Below, piece after piece: positions 1-12,800 of a stretch of 64,000 nt of DNA. The first letter of the stretch is position 1; each line of letters begins with the position of its first letter. Made by a program: the position numbers and the translations under genes. Source of the stretch: Primulina eburnea (taxonomy: Eukaryota > Streptophyta > Magnoliopsida > Lamiales > Gesneriaceae); the NCBI RefSeq assembly GCF_022965805.1, contig NC_133104.1, positions 44,188,682-44,252,681 on the forward strand. Direction: 5' to 3'. The notes under the pieces are model-generated. The model was not told where the DNA came from and searched no databases. It saw nothing but the letters and a program-made list of their open reading frames with translations.

Positions 1-726
1 AATATTTTAGCGTCGGCCATAAATGGACGAAAAAAATAAAGGAGAAAAAGGTGTGATAAGATTAAAGTTTGCAGGAAAATTTTTAAAAAAAGAGGATTTT
101 AATTTCCACTATAAAAGATTTGGAGCAGAAAGGGGAAATATGCTGTTCATATCAGTAGACAAAAAGGCAAGCTTGGGTTTCATTTGGTATACTTGTGCTT
201 GCCACCCAAACATGACTTTTTAATTAATGCAACCTTTTCCAATTCATTCATTTATATTGCATCATTTGATGTTAATAAATTATTTTTTAATTTTTATATC
301 TAAAAAATTGTTTAGAGTCATAGTTAGTTTTATTTCTTAAAATATATTATATTGGTTTGATATATTAAAACAAGTCAAGTTTATGTTAAACCTGTAGTAA
401 TATCACTCTTCCTATATTTTAATATAAAATGTATAGTTGATTATCTGAATTGTATAATCAACCGAACAATTTCGTATTAAAACATGAGATAAGTGTTACT
501 TCAGTTAGCCAGTTGAGTTTAATAAGTTGGAAATAATTACGATGGACGAATTCAAAATATATTTCATTGTACTAATTGTATAATTCAGTTCTTAGTATGC
601 AATTAAGGTTATGTTTCTAGTCCAAATATTATTATTTTTATATAATATCGATATTAATTATGTGATTGTTTAAGTACTCCTTATATAATTTGTAATTACA
701 ATTTAAAGCATCTGATCAATGTATTG

Positions 727-804
<78 letters not shown>

Positions 805-1049
805 GTTTGTATAGGCTGTAAGTTTCAAACAAGAACAATGGCAAACAAGAAGAGAGAAAAGGGTACAAAGAAGGAAGAATAATTAGACTTGAATCAAATT
901 ATAACCCCAAAAGAATTACAAAGTTCTTGAAATATATTATATATAACTCTATGTTTTGCAAACCTTGAAAATCGATATATATTTATAGAATCTCATGCTA
1001 ATATAAAAGCTTAAAACGAAGATATATATATGCCTGAAAACACATACTT
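1..1049. other. AT-rich intergenic DNA, no gene seen
   Basis: The stretch is AT-rich and contains no reading frame with plant-protein character and no recognisable RNA gene. Its only clear feature is the TA microsatellite listed separately. The part nearest 1049 is the 3' flank of the GRAS gene. Confidence 0.6.
730..800. repeat. (AT)n microsatellite
   Basis: About 35 uninterrupted AT dinucleotides are seen directly. The tract should be length-variable between individuals and is a likely place for assembly error. Confidence 0.95.
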
Positions 1050-2371
1050 TTAGGGTTTCCACACTGAACACCATACCACAGGTTGTTCTTTCCAACTCAA
1101 ATAGATACCTGAATCATAGACAGAACCGGGGGACGATATGTACGACCACCCTGCTCGATATCGCTTAAGCAATGCTTTGATATCATCGATGACATCGTCG
1201 CTGTATCCAACTGACGAAAAACCCGAATCCTGGAGCCTCTCCGCCCATTGGATCCCCCTCTCCCTCCTCTCATTATCCCCTCCATGATCACTTTCGTCAT
1301 CACAAGCCAAAACCCTTACTATGGTTCTGGAGCATTCCCTCTCCAACATCAACTTCTCATTGCTAGTAGTTGGGAAACTCTCTTCTAACATGTCAAAGTA
1401 TGCTGTATAGAACCTCAAACATTCTTGGAAGCACTTAACAAAGTCGTTTTTGTTAGTTGAAAAGTCAGCCTCCTCTTAACTATTGTGACAACCCTCGGTT
1501 TTAGGGTTTGGATAATTTTGATAACATCCATCCTTTCTTCAACACGAACTTTTCTCAATGCTCCAATACAATTCACAGCCAAAGCTTCATCTTCTTGAAC
1601 CCCCAGACCCTCTTTTGTCAGGTCTCCTAACCGGTATAGGCCGCTCACGACCTTGAACTCAAAGGGCACACCCATGAGCCTTGCAAACTTCTCCATTCTT
1701 GGAGCTATCTCCGTCATAACCGACTTCGCGATGCTGGTTGTAACGACAATAGTCAGCTTTAAACTAGGAGTTTCATCGGTCCTTGTAGCTAAGGCTTCTA
1801 AAAGGGTAGGCCACTGTGTACACAAAGTGCTGCTTATATCAACGATATGAATCTTGGACTCACCCTCTAAGGCTTCCAAAATGGCTCCATTTGATGCCAC
1901 GTGACCAAAAGTTGTCCAAGGGCTCGCTTCTTGAAACTTTAGGATCAATTTTCGGATAGAGTCGAAAGAGTGGCTCTTTTCTGCAACCGATATCAGGGTT
2001 TTGTGACAACGGTGACCGGAGTCGGTCGCCTTACAGAAGAGGGCTTGCAAGAAATAAGATGCTAACTTTTGATCACAATCTCCATATGGAGAAGCAAGCT
2101 CATTCAACATCCACAGAAGGTGATGGATCTTGGTCGAGTCCTTATCAGATAAGGCTCTGGCACACTCTGTGAGTAGTTTTGATGCCCATTTCGCGTCGTA
2201 AGCCTCGACCGAATCCGAGGATTGGCTTGCTGCAGATGTGTTGTTGCTTTGAGGCTGGTTGATGAAGTTGCTTCCTTGTGTGTCTAACTGATCAAGAATT
2301 GGATTGTTTTTTGGGTTGGAAATTGTGTGTAAGAGGCCAGCTTCATTTGAGAGGATTGAGGTTCTGTCCAT
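1050..2371 (-). CDS. SHR: SHORT-ROOT-like GRAS transcription regulator, broken by a one-base frameshift
   Basis: GRAS regulators of the SHORT-ROOT branch act in the nucleus with SCARECROW to set root and bundle-sheath cell identity. The intronless reading frame shows the family landmarks in order: the first leucine-rich region ([20 protein letters not shown], then [20 protein letters not shown]), the VHIID-type core as [17 protein letters not shown], the PFYRE-like part, and the C-terminal SAW region ending [14 protein letters not shown]. The first ATG in frame is at 2371; the frame is open upstream only through a GTG. Near 1475 one base is missing: the frame reads [12 protein letters not shown] and then stops, whereas the next frame gives the expected acidic EEADF followed by [16 protein letters not shown]. 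With the base present the protein would be about 440 residues, a plausible length for the branch. It is either a young pseudogene or a consensus error; all other motifs are intact, so I lean towards error or very recent loss. Confidence 0.85.
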
Positions 2372-2451
2372 ATGATCTAATTCAAGGCACTTGTCCACAA
2401 TTTAAAACTATATGTTTGTAAGTTTATATGCGCCAAAATATAAAGACACAT

Positions 2452-2464
2452 GAGTATATAAATT
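2452..2464 (-). promoter_or_regulatory. Possible TATA box of the GRAS gene
   Basis: On the minus strand TTTATATA lies about 85 bases upstream of the ATG at 2371, a normal plant distance. This is inference from motif and position only, in AT-rich DNA. Confidence 0.35.
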
Positions 2465-2624
2465 GGAGTGGACCAACGGCACCAAGGGGGCATTCTTTAA
2501 TTCCTCTCAACCCAAAAATAAAACAATAATAATAATTACTATTATTTACCAAAAAAATCAATTTTATTCATCCTCTTAAAATAATATGCCTACGTGTGTG
2601 AAGGTTTTATTTTAGATAGTACCC

Positions 2625-3310
2625 GGGCTGAAAAATCTAAACACATTAAGAGCAAAGAACGTTAGTGGGATGCCGGAAGGTTTTTCGGCGTGACCAATCT
2701 GACGCTCAAGTCAGTCAAGTGCTTTTCGCAAAGAAAAGTGCAGAATGAGAATATATATTGAGTACTTATGCAAAAATGTTAAATATAATGAATTGAATGT
2801 TTTGTAATCTAGTAATTAAACCTGAATATTTATAGAAGAGAAGTCAATGATGATCTTGTGTCAGTGTTCTGTCACTCCTCATGGCAGGACAGCTGCCTAT
2901 GCCCTGCCCCTGACACATTACAACTAACAACTGATATTACTTCTGGTCTTGTCACATCACTCTTATGTACGCTGAATAAATCACGCCAATGATTTCGGAG
3001 TATATCCTCCATACCTGTGGGCCCAAGATTGATGTCTGTTCCGAAGTGCTTGGGCAGTTATTTCGATGTGAGGATACAAACATGGTTGTTGATTCACTAA
3101 GTCTCCTTATAATGCTCGGGTTAAGCTGAGAGCTCAGGCTTGTTTGTGATCAGTTTCCCGGTTGTTGCGAACCTAGGGATGACTAATAAAAGAGCACTTT
3201 TTCCCCAGGGTTGATTTTTACCCCAGTTTCTCTTATCTTTTCGACTCATCCCCATCCTGAGTCCCGGATGATCTGATGACCAAGGTGCTTCTCGGGGGTA
3301 TCAATCAGTT
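2625..3310 (-). mobile_element. LTR fragment related to the LTR of the 10-kb palindromic element
   Basis: Read on the minus strand, this stretch has the same order of landmarks as the LTR at 17509-18156. It has a TGATACC start block near 3303, a TATA box (CTATAAATATTCAGG, near 2835), and then a U5 block with CTTGACTGACTTGAGCGTC, GGTCACGCCG and CCTTCCGGCATCC. No internal coding part adjoins it. I could not find a matching target-site duplication, so a solo LTR is likely but the ends are approximate. Confidence 0.6.
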
Positions 3311-4562
3311 TTATTATGTTGTCCATCAATTGTACTCGTCTCTGTAAGGTGTCACTCATCTACTAAATATAAAATTTTGATATACTATCACATCCAAGAT
3401 AAGTATTACCTCATTGACATCATTGATGGACACAAAGTTGAGCACGGTTGGTGGACATAATATATAAAATACAATAAATTCTAATATTATATTCGTAATT
3501 TTGAGACGATGACAATGATCTTTACTCTCGCGAAATAAACTGAAAGAGGTTGTTCAAATATCAACAAAAATAAATTATTTGGCTTCTTAACATGTCATAC
3601 ACCAAATTTTCAAAAAAAAAAAAAATGTCATACACCAAGAATATTAGAGATTCTTTCGGAAGGAAGCTGCCACTTTTGAACCCTTAGATACAAATGAGGA
3701 AAGAAATGAAAACGATCAATATCAATATTTCACCTTTTGCAAGGGAGATTTATAATAAATAGAGGAAATAGTGATTTTTATCGCGGGTATTTTAACTAAT
3801 CAATAGATCTTATTCTAATTTCTAATTACTCGAATTTAAAATTTTTTTCTTTTTTTTCGGAATGATATGATGCTACACATGTCAGCACTACGTCATGAAT
3901 TTTGTTAGTCGTGTCAGAACTTCGATGAAAAATAGAGTAAAGTTAAAGAAAAAATAAATTATTTTATAAAAACTTAAAGTTAAACGATAAAAAATCCAAT
4001 TTAGGCAAAAAATTCTGAAATAAATAACTCCACTAATAATTATTTTATTTCATTTTCTATAGTATTATATATACCGTTTTACAAATGAATCAAATTAGAT
4101 AAAAGAAAGCATACACATTGCTCACATAAATAGAATTTGGTTGGATAATTAATTATGAGAAATATATAAAGTTGGAGAGTCATATGTGGTTGTCTTCTCT
4201 GTATCGTTTTTATCATCTATTTGTTGTCATTAGCTATGAGGAAAAAATCGTGTGCTTTGATATTTTCCTGTTACCATAATTAATTAATGAAGATTCCTTT
4301 GCTTGATAAGCTATACCTGGTATGTCGAAAGGCATACATCACTTCAACTTCAAATATTATTTAAAAAACTTTGATGATGATAATAATAATAATAATTTAT
4401 TATCATTACTATTAATTGTTGTTATTAATTTAATTTTCGTGTGTCATGGTGAAGTCTTTTTTAAAATTTCAGAAATTTTAATTCCTCGTATCTTTTTTTT
4501 TTTTGGTGCAAAATATATTGCAAATGTAATCTTCCCTCCACTCCTTATTCAGTTTTCCACAC
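3311..4562. other. AT-rich intergenic DNA, nothing recognised
   Basis: No gene, RNA or clear mobile-element boundary was seen. An open frame starting near 4322 is low-complexity (runs of N, F and L) and is not credible as a protein. Confidence 0.5.
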
Positions 4563-6000
4563 GGTTAGATGTTATTTTTGGTTGCATGTATTTTTTAGAT
4601 TATTTATCCAGAAAATTTAAAATATTGATTTGAAATTTTTTTAAGATAAGGAGATAATTAAAAATAATAATTGTTTGGATATGTTTTATGATTTGTCGAA
4701 GATATTGGAAAAAATTATTTGAAAATTATATTGCTATATTTGAAAAGATAATATATATCTTGGATATGATGAGTTTTCTATATAAAAGAGTGTTTATTTT
4801 GAAGATTTACGAGGGTGGTCATGTGCTCCAAGGGACGTCAAGAACTTTTAGTGTTGTATTATTTTGAGAGAGTATTAGTTGTTTTGAATAACATTTTGTG
4901 AAGAAAAATGTGTATTGTTTATTCTGTGTCGCGACAACTGTTACGACGAAATTCAATTATTTTCAACATATTCATTCTGATTTCAAGATTTCAGCTTGTT
5001 GGTGGTATACACATACTCAAAAACTTGTGATTCATTCCTCACAAGAGGAAGGTGACGTTCTTGGGATAGAACAATCCATAATTTCCAAGCGTGATCGAGT
5101 TGGCAGATATTGAAGACGAGTTATGCTTGTCAAATGAAGTCTATTGAATGTGTTCGTCATAGAAACATCATTAGAAAAGAGAGATTTTTTATTTGAATAA
5201 GTCATTGTATGATTATAATACATTTATATTTAGTGGATTTGCTTAATAACTGAGTGCAGCCATGTGGAAGTAGGTCGGTTGGACCATTGTTTGTGTTATT
5301 ATTTTTGCCTTTTTACATTTCTTAATTGGGTTAATTATGCAAACTTTACAAAATAAGATAAAATTTGATTAACAAATAGTATCAGAGCCGGTGCATTATT
5401 TTTTTGATTGAGTGGGTCTCATGTGAGACCGTCTCACGGATACTAATCTGTGAGACGGGTCAACCCGACTCATATTTACAATAAAAAGTAATACTTTTAG
5501 CATAAAAAATTATACTTTTTCATGGATAATCCAAATAAGATATCCGTCTCACGAATTCGACCCGTGAGATCGTCTCACTCGAGTTTTTGCCTTTTTGATT
5601 TGATCCTCAAGTTCAGTTATGCATGATGGAGAATACATTGTACCCTGATTGGAACATCTTAGTTTGATTTCAAAAATTGTCTTTATATCTTTGTCAAAAA
5701 AGTAGATAGTTATGATATTTTTAATTTTCTTGATTGATTTATGAATTTTTCCAAAAATAAGTCAAAGATAGATATTGTTAGATGTTATTTTTGGTTGACT
5801 GTATTTTTTATATTATTAGTCAAGAAAATTTTAAAGATTGATTTGAAGAATTTTTTGAGATAAGAAAATTATTGAACAAGATAATTGCTTGAATATGTTT
5901 TTTGATATGTTGAAGACATGATGAAAATATTGGATGATTGAAAGATAGTGCGTAAATTTTGAAAAGATAATATCTATATAAATGAGCACTTCAACAGAAG
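4563..6000 (+). mobile_element. Decayed LTR retrotransposon remnant with primer-binding site
   Basis: A block starting TTAGATGTTATTTTTGG at about 4564 recurs diverged at about 5778, with matching downstream stretches (GATTTGAA, TTTTT, GATAAG; then TTTGAAAAGATAATAT and CTATATAAA). The first copy runs on to about 5374, where it ends AACA. It is followed at 5377 by TAGTATCAGAGCC, close to the TGGTATCAGAGC primer-binding site complementary to initiator tRNA-Met. I read this as a 5' LTR of about 810 bases, a gutted internal part of about 400 bases, and a partial 3' LTR. No gag or pol frame survives. A MITE is nested in the internal part. Confidence 0.55.
5410..5590 (+). mobile_element. MITE-like repeat, copy A
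   Basis: An element of about 180 bases. Its ends carry the short palindromes GTGAGACCGTCTCAC and GTGAGATCGTCTCAC, and its core reads ATAAAAAGTAATACTTTTAG, then TTTTTCATGGATAA, then CCGTCTCACGAATTCGACC. Four further copies lie in this window. It is nested in the LTR remnant just after the primer-binding site. No coding capacity; probably mobilised in trans, or SINE-like. Confidence 0.7.
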
Positions 6001-6872
6001 ATCGATGCGTCGTTGACGTTATGGCTAGACTGCGATCGTCACATCTTTTCAACTACATAGTGGTGACAAAGAGATCAAACTTCTTAACCTAAATAACCAC
6101 ATGACATGTTTATTACTGATACAAGCATAAAGTTGGCCCCCTAGATAAGTGCAACTTTTGAAAAAGAAAGCTGTCACAGTGTTCTGCCACTACTTTTCTA
6201 TTCGATTCCTAATTATATTAGAAAGCGTAACATGCCACTGCCGACTTCGAGATCCAAAATATGACTCCACATTCCACTTTTGCATGCATTTTATGCAAGT
6301 AAATAAAGTACAGAAAAAGAGTGCTACCCGAACAAGTTGAGTCACTAATTTTCACTTAGCCACACACTGAATATTCAGTCGCAAGTCTCGGAGACAACCA
6401 TTGGAAAGGAGAAACTTAAACAAAAAATTCACTTACCACACAGAATCTTCAACAGTATCAATATGTTAGAGATGAAAAAAGATAATCATAGAAACAATCA
6501 TCACAAAAAGTGAATGAAACTTGCCTCAGATGGCAATGATCTTCGTCTCAAGAATAATTTGTTCATTTCAAGTTCCACCAGAGATCAATTTTAAAATTGT
6601 ATATGTTATCCATTCAGCATTATTTTAAGTGTAATTTTACAACTCCAAATAGCATCAAGTAATAAGATAGCATCATCAGATCCTATACATTTTATGTTAT
6701 GGTAAATAAATAAGAGTGTAGAACAAGTAACTCATTACATCGGATATTGCATTTTGATACTTGGGACTGTCCTCAAAGTTGAGTTTCATGAATTTAGTCA
6801 AATTTAAATATATCCAGCTCTAGTTCCAGTTTGATACATCAATCGCTAACTAACAAATTCTAAACAAATGAA
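6001..6872. other. Intergenic DNA and probable 3' flank of the minus-strand gene ending at 6873
   Basis: No gene-like frame was seen. The right part is expected to hold the 3' UTR of the unrecognised gene whose stop codon is at 6873-6875. Confidence 0.4.
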
Positions 6873-9800
6873 CTAGTGCTTCCAGCCCTTCAAGAAACCA
6901 TCCACCACATATGGCTCGAGAAATCCCATGAACTGCAAATCAAAATAAATTCTTTCCGTTTTGAACATCTTTGATTTATTCAGATGTAAATCTCTTTTAT
7001 GTATTTATATTGTCCAAACTACTCTTTTACTGTGCATAAAGTATAGCCAAAATGTAAAAGTTCCTTTTGTTACAGCAGCTATTAGAAGATCATAGTTAAG
7101 AACTTCACATAACATTGTATACCTTAATCCCATCTTCAGACCACCGTGTGCCATAACCTTCGGCAATTCTGATCTCCAACACGATTCCATGAGGTGGAAC
7201 AATATGAATGTTCGGCCAGGTACAACGAGTTAATAAGCAACTGATGATATCCAGAGAGAGCCTATTTTTTTTCAGAATCTGGATAAAAATGAAAAGCCTT
7301 GTAACTCCAACAAGTGTCAGATTCATACTGTTTCATACAGACAACCTTCTTTAGAATCTCTCACATGTTTACCACTCAACATGAACATAAATAGACAGAT
7401 ATACTGTCGTGTTCCCGAGATAAAGATCGTGTAACGGGTCTCTTGCTAGCTGAAACCGGGTAATCCAGATTCCAGTTAGTCTTGTTGGACTTTCGTCCTT
7501 GTCGACCTATCGTATGAATGTGGTTAAGGCTCGATAGAGAGAACCTTGCGATCTCTGAAATGAATTCCGATGTACTGGAAGAAAATGTGATATCTTTTAT
7601 TCAACCTTGAACGAATATATATACCAAAAGAGTCCTAGCTCCACAGACCTCTAAAGATGATAACCAAATCTTATCCTAAAAATAAAAAGATAACAAACCC
7701 GATCCTAAATACCAAATCCTATCGAAAACAAATCAAACAGCTACTGAAAAAGATCCTAATCCTTAGACTTAAATATGCCGTGCGTGAATCTCTTGTAAAT
7801 CAAATCTTTCGGCCTATCCCGTGGTGTTTGGCCTGCGGAAATGTTCGTGACATATACTCCCTGTAGATCCAGACCATTGAAGTTAATAATGATATAAACT
7901 CATTAATTCATATTAGAACTTGATCACCAAAACTTAACAAAATGTTGGATCCCAGATGGATTGAACTCGCTAACTATCCTAACTTACTACTCTATTACAC
8001 ATATGAGCCAGATATCACCCAGTTTCCACTACTATTGTTTCATATAAGTTACGAAGAAATCATTTGTCCAACCAATTTCTAGAGATGGAAGAATTTTTAA
8101 TATCTGTAATGATGCGGCCTCGCTGAAATGGAATGAGCTGGGTCAGAAGCTCCAACGGGCCAAATCAATAATTTATAGTGTTTGGGAATTTGAGTGTGGA
8201 CAATGGCTTTTTCAACACCTGCAGATAAGAAAAGAACTCGTGAATGGACGCCGGAAGGGTGTCCGGCGTGACCACTCCGATGCTTAAGTCAGCAGACTTG
8301 TCAAGGAAGAAACTTAGAGCAATATGTATGAATGCTTGAGAATGAAGAATTTTTCAGAAATGAATAGCATCGGAGCCTTCAAGTGTCCCATAGATGAGAT
8401 GTCACGTCGACATGGTATGTCTCCCGGACCCGAATAAATTGTTATCCAGCTCCCCTGGATGTCACGATCATTATGATGAAAGGTGTCAGCATTAATTCCT
8501 GCCTGAAAACACGTCGTATTTCGGGAAATGAATAAGTCTGACACCTCGATAATTGCGCACGTCTTTTCATCTTCCGGCACAATTTCCGAATATGCATCCT
8601 AACCCTTTACGCATTCGTAGATCAACGGTGGTTTTTATCCCCTTGCCTCGATAAATAATCATCCGCTTCCCTTGCAATCATACCAACAACAACTATCATC
8701 AAAAAAGAAAAGTAATGGCCGATGCAAACAGTTCGAGAGTTCCATATATGTCCGAGGAATTCATGGACATGGCTGCGGAAAAACATAAGGCCGCAATAGA
8801 AGATGAGGTCTTCGAAAAGATCCTTGTCTTCTGGGAGGCATTGCAAGGATTACAACTGCTCTACAACTGGGGCGAAGCTACCACTCCCGAGCTGACGGCG
8901 AAGTTGAAGAAATACCGGGAATACTTAAACATTCCCGAGACATCGGATCATTTAGAAGAGGATCGTATCTACGAACTGATGCTTCGTAAGGAGAGGAGCA
9001 TTTTGAATAACATCACTAACACCAAGAGCTATACAGGGGGGGCTACAAGAGAAGTAAGACGCTGTATGTGTCTGTGGAAAGCCCGTGTAGAGGAGGAGTA
9101 TTTTGCTGTAATGCGCCATAATTCCTTCAAATAAAATCTTATTTGAGTTTACTGTCTCTGTATTACTTTATTTAATGCATATTCCCCGAGCTGCATAACT
9201 CAACTAACAAGATTAACTAACAATACGTAACAACCGGGGACGTAAGGGTTTCGTATCTCCAACAAAAAAGACGCCCGAGCCTCGCATCTCCTGGGTTTCG
9301 GATGGGATGCCGGGGCATCATCCTTTCAAGTCTTATCAAAAAGACCGGGGGGTGCGACATCTTGGGCGTAAAAAACGTTGCTTCGTACTGATTAATGCAC
9401 TAATGACACGCGTCTCTTCCACCCAACTGTCACCATCGTTTAGCATTTTGAGAATGATTATTTATGATACCTTAATATGTTCGACTCAAGTATATCCGCC
9501 GGGCTTAAAAATAACATGCCGGGGCGTTGTGTCTCCCGGGCTTAAAATAACTTGCCGGGGTCTTAAACCTCCCGGGCTAAAATAACTTGCCGGGGTCTTA
9601 AACCTCCCGGGCTGCCAACCAACATGCCTGAGTCCCGAACTTGTAATCCTAGAAAAGGAATAAGCCGGGAATAAAACTCTTCCGGTTTGCTGACGTGGTG
9701 TCATGATGATATGCACTTTATTAAACTCCTGTCAAACGCAAACGTTCCGTATTCCAAGATACATCAGATTTGACGCTTGGATAACCGTTCAGACCCTCCA

Positions 9801-12800
9801 CCTGCCCCGCACAATTTACGAAGGGCATCCTGATTGTACACATGTCTAGATTCGACGGTTTTGATCAACTCTTACCTTTGAATAATAGAGGGGATGATTC
9901 GGCTGGCTGAGACTCTTGGACTTCCTCCATATTTAAGGACGTTCACCTATAAATAAGAGGGGATAGATGCAAAGTGACCCTCAATCCAAAATGTCGAGTT
10001 CAAGTGGTTCCAGTGCCTGCAGCAGTACACATGTCCTGGTGACTCCGGAGATGCGTCCTCATGTGGAGGAACTGAAGAGGAAAATTGAGGAACGCATATG
10101 GGCGAAGGTCATGGCCGTGCGGGACAAGGTTCATGACTTGGATTATACATACCGCAATCGTCTCGCCACTACTCGAGCACAAAGAACAAGAGCGAGGAAG
10201 TATATCCGAGAATTTGTAGTAGACCGGGTGACAGATCTGGTTGATGATGAAGTTCTGCTGCATATGATGCTGTGGAAAGAGTGGCATGCCCTGAACAAGA
10301 TAATGAAGAATGAATCCTTCGTCAACCTCCGCATTCACGAATTAACTAATTGGATAACGGAGTGGCAGGATTCTGTATCTAACATAATGGATTCCATAAC
10401 TTTTCGCCGCTATTTTATGTAATGGAAATTTTATCGACTTCTATTGCTTCATTACTCTTCTGCAAATAAATCTTGTGCGAATTTATGCGGACCGAAACAA
10501 TAGACTTACAGTTATTTGTAATAACCCGATCTTTTAAAACTGAAACGGCCCTTGTGACATACCTCATTAACATACGATTCCAGGATCTGGCACCCCCCGA
10601 ACTTAGAATATAATCCCGGGCTATCAAATCTTTTGACTGTAACAAGATGCCGGGGTCTCGGACTACTCGGACTTAGAAATCCCCCTCCCGGGTCTCTAGG
10701 TTTCCCGAGCTATGAAACAAACCTGCCGGGTTCTCCCAAACCTCCCGGCTTACCCACACAGCATTATAATGACAAGTGTTCATCTATCCCAACGGTCAGT
10801 AATGTTTCGTATTCCGAGGAGATAAGCCATCATGACGCCTCGATCTGTGTAACTGTCTTTTCATTCTACCCGTCGCGACTTTCGAGGCGCATCGAAACCG
10901 CACACGTGTTCACTCAGTCGACGATTCAGATCGTCCTTCATCCCTTATATATAGCAACCCAAGGTTTTTCCAAAAATCACTTTCAAATCACCATTGTCGG
11001 CGAAGCCCTTGCAAATTCTTCTCTCGCAGTTTCCGGCGTTCGAAGTCTCCCTATTCCGACGATCTTCCACCATCTCCGCCCTAAATACTCGTAAGTTTCC
11101 TCTTCTCATTATGTCTAATTCTACTTCTTCTACTTCCGGGGCCAATGCACGAGGCTCGTCAGGATATGAATCCGCTGCACTTCGTTCTGATTCGTCTCCT
11201 TCTCCCACCTCTCGCCACCCTTCTACCCAGACTGTCAGAAAACCTATAAGCTTTAAACCCCCATCTTCTTCCAGACCTTCTAAACCCTCTTCTTCGGGCC
11301 TTTCCCGGATCCCTAAAAAAGATAAGGGTAAGGGCAAGGTCCAGGCTTCCGACCGCCCTTTAACCGAGGTCCTCGAGGTTCCATGGTTCTCCTCTTTGAG
11401 CAGCTCCTTGCGCCCCGGAGCAGAGAAGGAACTTCGAACCCTAGGGGTCATTCCCCCTACCTATCCTATTCTCATACCCGGATCTTCTGACCGGGCGGAT
11501 CAACCCCCCTCTGGTTATATTACCTTTTTTCGGGACCAGCTTCGAAATGGTCTTCGATTTCCCATTGCCCCGTTCTACATCGAGGTTGCCAAATTCTTTG
11601 GTGTACCTATTAATCAATTTCACCCCAACTCCTTCCGGATCATGGCTTCGGTTTTTGTTCTCTTCCGTATGCATGATCTGGTAATAAATTCCAAAGTTCT
11701 GCATTATTTTTTTAGACCCTGGCTCGGGGCTCCGTACCTCGACCATTCCAAAGTCCCGGGACCTGTTTCCCGGCCTAAGGTTCCGTACCTTAGCTCTACA
11801 TAAGCCCAGGGCATTACACCCTGGCTCGGGGCTCCGTACCTCGACCATTCCAAAGTCCCGGGACCTGTTCCCCGGCCTAAGGTTCCGTACCTTAGCTCTA
11901 CATAAGCCCAGGGCGTTACACCCTGGCTCGGGGCTCCGTACCTCGACCATTCCAAAGTCCCGGGACCTGTTCCCCGGCCTAAGGTTCCGTACCTTAGCTC
12001 TACATAAGCCCAGGGTGTTACACCCTGGCTCGGGGCTCCGTACCTCGACCATTCCAAAGACCCGGGACCTGTTCCCCGGTTTAAACTTTTGTTTGTTTCA
12101 GATAGTTGCATCACAAATGTTCAGTTAGTATACAGGAGACCGGTGCCTAGTTTTCTATCCCGGTTAAGTTTTTAACACTTGAAAGATTTCTAAGACTTGT
12201 TAAATCAGGAGTATCCTAGTCCTGTTGAGATCGAATGACTAAGTTTTTATGAAGATTGCGAAGAAAGATAAAAGGAAAGGAAGTATTACATTACTAATAA
12301 GCCCGAAGACAGGAAGTGAATTTAAAAATAAGAAAGAGATTACAAACCTATTCTATATCAACAGGGTCGGTGCCTGGCTCTTTCTCCTCCTCTGTCGGCT
12401 GCTTTTTTTCTTCTCCTTCCTCCTCTCCAGTTTTTCCTTCTCCTTCCTCCTCTCCAGTTTTCTCTTCTCCTTCCTCCTCTCCGGTTTCTTCTTCTTTGTC
12501 TTCCGCCCCGGCTCCTGCAAGGGATGCAATGGCTAGCCCGAAGTCTGGAAAGTTTGCCCTATCCTTGGGTATAAGCCCAGCTCCTTTAAATTGTTGACGA
12601 CATCTGTCGAAGCCGGTTTTAAAGAAAGGATAGGCTCTATGCTCAACTGCTGCCTTGAATTCTGGGGATTCCAGGAAAGAGGTCCTCAGTTGCTCTTTTT
12701 GGCTCTCAGACTCGGCCAGGGCCACCTCCGCTTTCTCAGCCCGTGACATCTGTTGTTCTATGGTGTCCATCGGGGAGAGGTTTTTGCCTTCAAGAACCGA

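Noticed and set aside
4322..4633. Plus-strand frame of 103 codons
   Set aside because: AT-rich low-complexity translation (N, F, L runs), partly overlapping the LTR remnant.
11441..12114. Long minus-strand frames with 34-residue repeats
   Set aside because: They arise because the 102-bp repeat unit is a multiple of three and lacks stops. There is no start context, and the frames run into antisense DNA of gene 3.
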